From Bacteroidales bacterium (GTDB taxonomy: Bacteria; Bacteroidota; Bacteroidia; Bacteroidales; JAADGE01): a stretch of DNA of 7,279 nucleotides. How positions within the stretch are numbered: the stretch's first letter is position 1; every line of letters begins with the position of its first letter. The stretch is from contig JAOZQB010000148.1 of assembly GCA_029932445.1 (NCBI GenBank), forward strand, positions 1 to 7,279, written 5' to 3'. A program made the position numbers and the translations under genes. This document shows positions 1 through 4,806 of the stretch, one piece after another. Under the pieces are notes generated by a model that was not told where the DNA came from, made no database searches, and saw nothing but the letters and a program-made list of their open reading frames with translations.

Positions 1-1083
1 GATATAACAAACTACTTAGAAAGCATCGCTCCCCTGTCTCTGCAGGAATTGTATGATAATGCCGGATTAATTACCGGCAATAAGAATACCGAAATAACCG
101 GTATATTAGTTACTTTGGACACCATACCCGAAGTTATTGATGAAGCAATTGAGATGAATGCGAATCTCATTATTTCACATCATCCGATAATTTTTAAAGG
201 ACTTAAAAAAATTAACGGGAACAATTATATTGAGCAAACAATTATTAAAGCAATTAAAAATGACATTGCAATATACGCTGTACACACAAATCTTGATAAT
301 ATCAGCGAAGGTGTTAATTCAATTCTGTGTAATAAATTAGGATTAATCAACTGCAAACCGTTATTGCCCAAGGAGAACCATTTAAGAAAATTAGTAACAT
401 TTGTACCTCAAAATCATATTGAGAAAGTTCGAGAAGCAATTTTTGTTGCCGGTGCCGGACAAATCGGAAATTATGACAATTGCAGTTTTAATGCGGAAGG
501 AATCGGAACATTTCGTGCCGGAAAGAATACAAATCCTTTTGTCGGAGAAAAAAACAAACTTCATAAGGAACCGGAAATAAGATTTGAAACCGTATTCCCG
601 TATTATCTTGAAAGAAGAATTATTAATGTATTAATTCAAACACATCCGTACGAAGAAGTTGCCTACGATATTTACACTTTAAATAATAAATTTGAGAAAA
701 CCGGTGCCGGAATGATTGGTGAGCTTGAAAACGAAATTTCTGAAATTGATTTTCTGAAAAAAATTAAAACAACATTAAATACCGGAACAATAAGGCACAC
801 AAAATTCCTTAAAAAACCGATAAAAAAAATTGCACTATGCGGAGGAAGCGGAAGTTTTCTTCTCAAAAATGCAATACAGCAAAAAGCGGATATTTACATC
901 AGTGCCGACTTTAAATATCATGAATTTTTTGATGCTGATAATAAGATACTTATAGCCGATGCCGGACATTTTGAAACTGAACAATTCACAAAAGAATTAA
1001 TTTTTGATATTCTTACAAAAAAATTTAATAACTTTGCATGCTTTTTATCAAAAGTAAATACAAATCCGATTAACTATTTATAA
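1..1083 (+). CDS. Nif3-like dinuclear metal-centre protein (5' end cut by window edge)
   Basis: Member of the NIF3/YbgI/YqfO family, cytosolic proteins that form hexameric rings with a two-metal site; their reaction is not settled. The frame is open from base 1 and reads DITNYLESIAPLSLQE before the conserved YDNAGL, so the true start lies a few codons upstream. The TTG at 49 is an internal Leu codon inside this conserved N-terminus, not the start. The window holds 360 residues, close to full length for the Bacteroidota form. Metal-ligand motifs are intact (window codon numbers): His60-His61 in SHHP, His95 and Asp99 in HTNLD, His323 and Glu327 in GHFETE. Codons about 130-227 form the inserted PII/CutA-like domain of the long YqfO-type, ending in the typical HPYEEVAYD. 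The end NTNPINYL is a familiar family terminus. The next gene starts 3 bases after the stop, so the two are probably co-transcribed. The family assignment is very safe; the function is not. Confidence 0.96.
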   Translation, partial: DITNYLESIAPLSLQELYDNAGLITGNKNTEITGILVTLDTIPEVIDEAIEMNANLIISHHPIIFKGLKKINGNNYIEQTIIKAIKNDIAIYAVHTNLDNISEGVNSILCNKLGLINCKPLLPKENHLRKLVTFVPQNHIEKVREAIFVAGAGQIGNYDNCSFNAEGIGTFRAGKNTNPFVGEKNKLHKEPEIRFETVFPYYLERRIINVLIQTHPYEEVAYDIYTLNNKFEKTGAGMIGELENEISEIDFLKKIKTTLNTGTIRHTKFLKKPIKKIALCGGSGSFLLKNAIQQKADIYISADFKYHEFFDADNKILIADAGHFETEQFTKELIFDILTKKFNNFACFLSKVNTNPINYL

Positions 1084-1086
1084 ACC

Positions 1087-1836
1087 ATGGCAGATAAAGT
1101 AAATCAAACAGAAGAACAAAAATTAAAATTGTTATTTAAGTTACAAACGATAGATTCGCATATTGATGAGATAAGAACATTAAGAGGTGAATTACCGCTT
1201 CAAATCAGTGATTTAGAAGACGAAATTGTTGGACTTGAAACAAGAACAGCAAAATTTAAGGACGAGATTGAAACTTTTACAACCGGCTTAAACGATTACA
1301 AAAATAAAATCGTTGAATCTGAAGAAAAAGTTAAAAAATACGAAAAACAACAAATGACGGTTAAAAATAACCGAGAATTTGACTCATTAAATAAAGAAAT
1401 CGAATTTCAAAATCTTGAAATTGAATTAAGCGAAAAACGAATTAAGGAATACAAAGAAAAAATTAAAGAAGAAAAAGAGCATATTAAGGAAATTAAGGAA
1501 ACTATAAAAGAGAAAAAAGCAGAATTAAAAGAAAAGAAAGACGAACTTGAAGATATCACCGGAGAAACCAGAGTAGAAGAAGAAAAGTTACAAAAAGAAT
1601 CCGAAAAAATAAGTGCTCAAATTGAAGAACGTCTTACAAAAGCTTATACCAGAATACGTAATAACGTTAAAAACGGAATTGCCGTTGCGATAATTGACAG
1701 AGGTGCTTGCGGAGGTTGCCACAATAAAATTCCGCCGCAAAGACAATTGGATATTGCAAACAGAAAAAAAATTATCGTTTGTGAACATTGCGGAAGAATT
1801 CTTATCGATCCGCTCTTTGCTGATGAAATAAACTAA
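1087..1836 (+). CDS. Coiled-coil protein with C-terminal C4 zinc ribbon (DUF164/CT398/FlgZ-like)
   Basis: A 249-residue cytosolic protein. Residues about 10-185 are almost wholly charged heptad-like sequence rich in Glu and Lys, predicted as a long antiparallel coiled-coil hairpin. A compact zinc ribbon follows, with Cys208 and Cys211 (CGGC) and Cys232 and Cys235 (CEHC), the latter followed by GRIL. This order is that of the DUF164 / zf-RING_7 family. Known relatives include Chlamydia CT398 (CdsZ) and Helicobacter HP0958 (FlgZ), which bind sigma-54 and secretion or flagellar partners. Whether the Bacteroidota members do anything similar is unknown. The ATG at 1087 is chosen because it lies 3 bases after the upstream stop and gives the usual MADK-type start; there is no Shine-Dalgarno sequence, as is normal in this phylum. 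It is the last gene of its operon, with a hairpin terminator 22 bases after the stop. A pairing of this family with Nif3 recurs in several phyla as I recall it, which suggests a linked but undefined role. Confidence 0.93.
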   Translation: MADKVNQTEEQKLKLLFKLQTIDSHIDEIRTLRGELPLQISDLEDEIVGLETRTAKFKDEIETFTTGLNDYKNKIVESEEKVKKYEKQQMTVKNNREFDSLNKEIEFQNLEIELSEKRIKEYKEKIKEEKEHIKEIKETIKEKKAELKEKKDELEDITGETRVEEEKLQKESEKISAQIEERLTKAYTRIRNNVKNGIAVAIIDRGACGGCHNKIPPQRQLDIANRKKIIVCEHCGRILIDPLFADEIN

Positions 1837-1857
1837 TTCCTTTCTTCAAAAACTCTT

Positions 1858-1893
1858 AACCCGAAAATTTTAATGATTTTCGGGTTTTTATTT
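1858..1893 (+). terminator. Rho-independent terminator after the nif3-like / zinc-ribbon operon
   Basis: Perfect 11-bp inverted repeat: AACCCGAAAAT at 1858-1868 pairs with ATTTTCGGGTT at 1876-1886 around a 7-base loop. It is followed by a T-rich stretch to 1893. The CCCG/CGGG core is the only GC-rich spot in a very AT-rich gap. It begins 22 bases after the zinc-ribbon stop codon. It separates the first operon from the membrane-protein gene. Confidence 0.9.
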
Positions 1894-1945
1894 AATAGAA
1901 ACACAAATAATTTTCTTTTGCTTAATCAATCCTTAAACATTTTTT

Positions 1946-1975
1946 TTTGAAAATCTTTCATAATTTATATTTTTG
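1946..1975 (+). promoter_or_regulatory. Bacteroidota-type sigma-A promoter for the fused membrane protein
   Basis: TTTG at 1946-1949 (the -33 element), an 18-base spacer, then TATTTTTG at 1968-1975. The second element matches the Bacteroidota -7 consensus TAnnTTTG at every fixed position. It lies just after the upstream terminator and points toward the next gene. Transcription would start near 1981, leaving a leader of about 155 bases. In AT-rich DNA such matches can arise by chance, but position, spacing and completeness favour a real site. Confidence 0.6.
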
Positions 1976-2137
1976 TTTTCAAACTAATGATTCATATAGA
2001 AATACATTTTCTTTTATAATACAGTTAAAAAAATATAATTATTACTCGATATAAATATTATTCTTTATGAAACATATCATATTTTGTATATTCAGCATTA
2101 CACCTGTATAAATAATTACTCATTATTATATTTTTCT
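1976..2137 (+). other. Long AT-rich 5' leader of the membrane-protein gene
   Basis: Sequence between the predicted promoter and the ATG at 2138. It is almost entirely A and T. I see no Shine-Dalgarno sequence, riboswitch-like conserved core, strong hairpin or tRNA. Two tiny reading frames occur (1987-2019, 10 codons plus stop; 2067-2111, 14 codons plus stop); neither looks like a real gene or an attenuator leader. The long leader could allow post-transcriptional control, but the sequence does not show any mechanism. Confidence 0.4.
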
Positions 2138-4633
2138 ATGTTAAACAAAAATAATAAATCCGTAATCTTTTTAATTATTTTCTTTGCAGGTTTTTCATTC
2201 CTTATATATGAAGTCAGTTGGAACAGATATTTATCATTTATTCTCGGAACAACAGTAACAGCATCAACAATTGTTTTGACTGCATTCATGGCCGGCTTTG
2301 GTCTCGGAGCTTTAATTCTCAGCAAATTTGCAAATAATACAAGCAATCCGGGTCGTTTATTAGCTAAATTATTAAGTAGTATAGGTTTAATGAGTTTAAT
2401 AAATTTTTTTATTATTCAGAATTTAATTCAATCACTATACGGAACTTTTTCAAGCTTATTTACAGCCGATCTTGTATTCTTTTCACTTATATTTATTTTG
2501 CTTTTAATTCCTGCTTTTTTTATGGGCGGAATAATTCCGCTTGTAAGCAGAATAGCTGTTTCAGAAAAAAATGAAATAGCAACAAATCTGGGTAAAATCT
2601 ATGCTTTTGAAACTCTGGGCAGTACAATAGGCGGATTAACAGCCGGTTTTATTTTGTTGGGTACAATCGGTCAAAAAGAAACAATTTTTACGGCTGTTAT
2701 TATAAATCTGATCCTTGCTGCTTATCTGTTTTTCTCAAAAAAGTTCAATAGTTTAATAAAAAAACCGGAAGAAAAAGTCATAAAAAAAGAATCTGAAAAT
2801 AATTCCGAAAAATCAGGAAAAATTGCAAAAATTTCTACATTATTTATCGGCTTTGCAATTTTGGGAATGCAAATTATTTGGATACGAATTTTCAGAACTT
2901 ATTTTACAAATACAAGCTATACTTTTACCTTAATTACAAGTTTTGTAATTCTGGGCTTATTCATCGGCAGCAGATACTACAAAAAACAAGGAAACGGTAT
3001 AAAAAACAATGATATTGCAATGTTAAAAGCAATTATTTTGATAAGTATTTTTTCGCTTATCGGATTAATTCTCTTAATTAAATTACCTGAAATCCTTCTT
3101 TTTCCTTTCGGAGAAACAATTGATAATCAATACATTCGTTTATTGTTAGTTCCTATTATTGCATCATTTTTAATTGTTTTACCGCCGGCAATTATTTCAG
3201 GATTTGCATTTCCTTTAGCTTGCAAAATGAATTCCGAAAATACCGAAAATATCAGTAAAACAGTAGGACGCATACTAATGTTGAATACTATCGGTTCAGT
3301 TATGGGACCGCTTGCAGCAAGCTTTTTATTTATTCCTTTTTTCGGAGTCGGAAAATCATTGCTTATTATTGCATTTTTACTTTCCCTGTCAGCATTTTAT
3401 ATTGCATATTTCCTTAAACCGACTAATAAAATTTCAACTCTGAAAATTTTTCTGACCGTAAAAATCATTCTTTTACTACTTATTATTTTTTCAGTAAGTC
3501 TAATCCGGTTTGTACCTCCTTCAGTAAAAAAATCAAAAAAGAAAATATTAACATACAAAGAAACAATTGAGGGGACCATCGTAGTAGTAAATGAAAAAGA
3601 AAAAGGTGTTTTCGGAAAAAGTACTTTTGTTAATAACAGTTCTGTCATCGGTTCAAATTATGATGCTGTTAAAGCAGTAAAAATGATCGGACATATTCCG
3701 TTTTTTGCCGGATTAAAATGTAAGAATGCATTAATCATCGGTTTCGGTGTCGGTGTAACGACATCTGCAATAGCATCTCATCCGGAAGTTAAACATATTG
3801 ATTGTGTTGAACTGATACCCGGATTAGTTAATTCTGCATTTAATTATAAAGAATTTAATTCAGGAATTTATAATGATAAAAGATTAAATATTATACCCGG
3901 TGACGGCAGACATTATCTTCAGGCAACAGAAAAAAAATACGATTTAATTTCATGCGATCCTACCCATCCCGTTCTGGGTTCCGGAAATTTATACACTCAG
4001 GAATATTTCAAGCAAGTCTATGAACATTTAAATCCCGCCGGTATGGTTTCACAATATTTACCTCTGCATAAATTAAGATTAGAAGATTTGCTGGGTATTA
4101 TTAAAACATTTCATTCCGTTTTCAATAACTCAACTGTTTGGTTGGGACAATATCATGCAATTCTTCTCGGGAAAAAAGAAGCCGGTAAAATAGATTTCAA
4201 TTATTGGAAAAAAGAAGTTACTCAAATGCCGAATGATGACTTTTTTTATTTTGAACCATATCATATAGCTGCAAATATTATTTTTGACAGTGAAAAAATT
4301 GAAGAATTTTCAAATAATATTAAAATAAATACTGATGATTTAAGCTATACTGAATTTTTCTCTTTTGATTGTTTTAATAAAAATAATATTTATAATAATT
4401 TGAAATATCTTTCAGAAAACCGTTGTAACATAAATAAGGTTTTCTCGAATATATATGACATTCGGAAAATGAACAGATTTGTTAAAGGAAATAAAAAATT
4501 AACTGAAAGTTTATATTTTTCATTAAAAGGAGATAAAAAAAATGCATTAAACAGCCTTCTGAAAGCAAAATCGATAAATCCGGAAGATCAAGAATTTCCG
4601 TTTCTTTTAAAATTTTACTTTGGTCAGAAGTAA
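2138..4633 (+). CDS. Fused MFS-like membrane / spermidine-synthase-like protein with TPR-like tail
   Basis: An 831-residue protein. Residues 1-460 are an MFS-like membrane region with about a dozen helices in two similar halves (compare MGGIIP at 129 with SGFAFP at 354, and NLGKIYAFETLGS at 150 with TVGRILMLNTIGS at 375). After a last helix at about 436-459 comes a lysine-rich link, then a Rossmann domain at about 470-685 like spermidine synthase. Its nucleotide-binding loop is GFGVG (535-539), followed by VEL with Glu558, GDG with Asp589, and DPTHP (607-611). Enzymes of polyamine synthesis usually have GGGDG and DSTDP; the second Asp is His610 here. Family members of this fused type often show such changes and their substrate is unknown, so spermidine synthesis should not be assumed. 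Residues about 788-831 resemble a TPR unit (GDKKNALNSLLKAKSINPED). The ATG at 2138 is preferred to an in-frame TTG at 2084 because it puts the first membrane helix near the N-terminus. It is probably transcribed alone. Confidence 0.9.
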   Translation: MLNKNNKSVIFLIIFFAGFSFLIYEVSWNRYLSFILGTTVTASTIVLTAFMAGFGLGALILSKFANNTSNPGRLLAKLLSSIGLMSLINFFIIQNLIQSLYGTFSSLFTADLVFFSLIFILLLIPAFFMGGIIPLVSRIAVSEKNEIATNLGKIYAFETLGSTIGGLTAGFILLGTIGQKETIFTAVIINLILAAYLFFSKKFNSLIKKPEEKVIKKESENNSEKSGKIAKISTLFIGFAILGMQIIWIRIFRTYFTNTSYTFTLITSFVILGLFIGSRYYKKQGNGIKNNDIAMLKAIILISIFSLIGLILLIKLPEILLFPFGETIDNQYIRLLLVPIIASFLIVLPPAIISGFAFPLACKMNSENTENISKTVGRILMLNTIGSVMGPLAASFLFIPFFGVGKSLLIIAFLLSLSAFYIAYFLKPTNKISTLKIFLTVKIILLLLIIFSVSLIRFVPPSVKKSKKKILTYKETIEGTIVVVNEKEKGVFGKSTFVNNSSVIGSNYDAVKAVKMIGHIPFFAGLKCKNALIIGFGVGVTTSAIASHPEVKHIDCVELIPGLVNSAFNYKEFNSGIYNDKRLNIIPGDGRHYLQATEKKYDLISCDPTHPVLGSGNLYTQEYFKQVYEHLNPAGMVSQYLPLHKLRLEDLLGIIKTFHSVFNNSTVWLGQYHAILLGKKEAGKIDFNYWKKEVTQMPNDDFFYFEPYHIAANIIFDSEKIEEFSNNIKINTDDLSYTEFFSFDCFNKNNIYNNLKYLSENRCNINKVFSNIYDIRKMNRFVKGNKKLTESLYFSLKGDKKNALNSLLKAKSINPEDQEFPFLLKFYFGQK

Positions 4634-4671
4634 AATATATTATAAAAAACATTATTTTTTTTTAATTAAAT

Positions 4672-4712
4672 ATTCAATTATTTTAAATTGAATTGTCCGA
4701 TTATTTTTTTTT
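4672..4712 (+). terminator. Possible weak terminator after the membrane-protein gene
   Basis: An 8-bp inverted repeat, ATTCAATT at 4672-4679 and AATTGAAT at 4686-4693, with a 6-base loop. A run of nine T follows at 4704-4712. The stem holds a single G-C pair and the T run starts 10 bases after it, so this is not a canonical terminator. The rest of the 173-base gap is AT-rich, and I see no full TAnnTTTG promoter for the protease gene; the nearest is AATTTTTG at 4726-4733, one mismatch, without a -33 element. Confidence 0.25.
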
Positions 4713-4806
4713 ATTAAATTGCGAAAATTTTTGTGCAACCAAATCCGCTGTTTAACATCAAAAAAATGCTATTTATTAATTACATATAAATTTTAATATT
4801 ATAATT

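Noticed and set aside
49..51. TTG as start of the Nif3-like gene
   Set aside because: The frame is open to base 1 and the codons before it encode the conserved family N-terminus, so the gene begins before the window.
2067..2111. Small upstream reading frame of 14 codons (starts MKHIIF) in the leader
   Set aside because: Very short, in AT-rich sequence, with no run of one amino acid's codons and no paired hairpins to suggest attenuation. The 10-codon frame at 1987-2019 is rejected for the same reason.
2084..2137. In-frame TTG upstream start for the membrane protein, adding 18 residues
   Set aside because: The extra residues are an uncharacteristic leader (several Tyr and Asn), while ATG 2138 gives a short polar N-terminus just before the first membrane helix.
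4644..4663. A-run followed by T-run as a terminator
   Set aside because: It is a pure A/T pairing of about 6 bp with no GC core; too weak to call.
4726..4733. AATTTTTG as a -7 promoter element for the protease gene
   Set aside because: It lacks the leading T of TAnnTTTG and has no TTG at the right distance upstream; chance matches are expected in this sequence.
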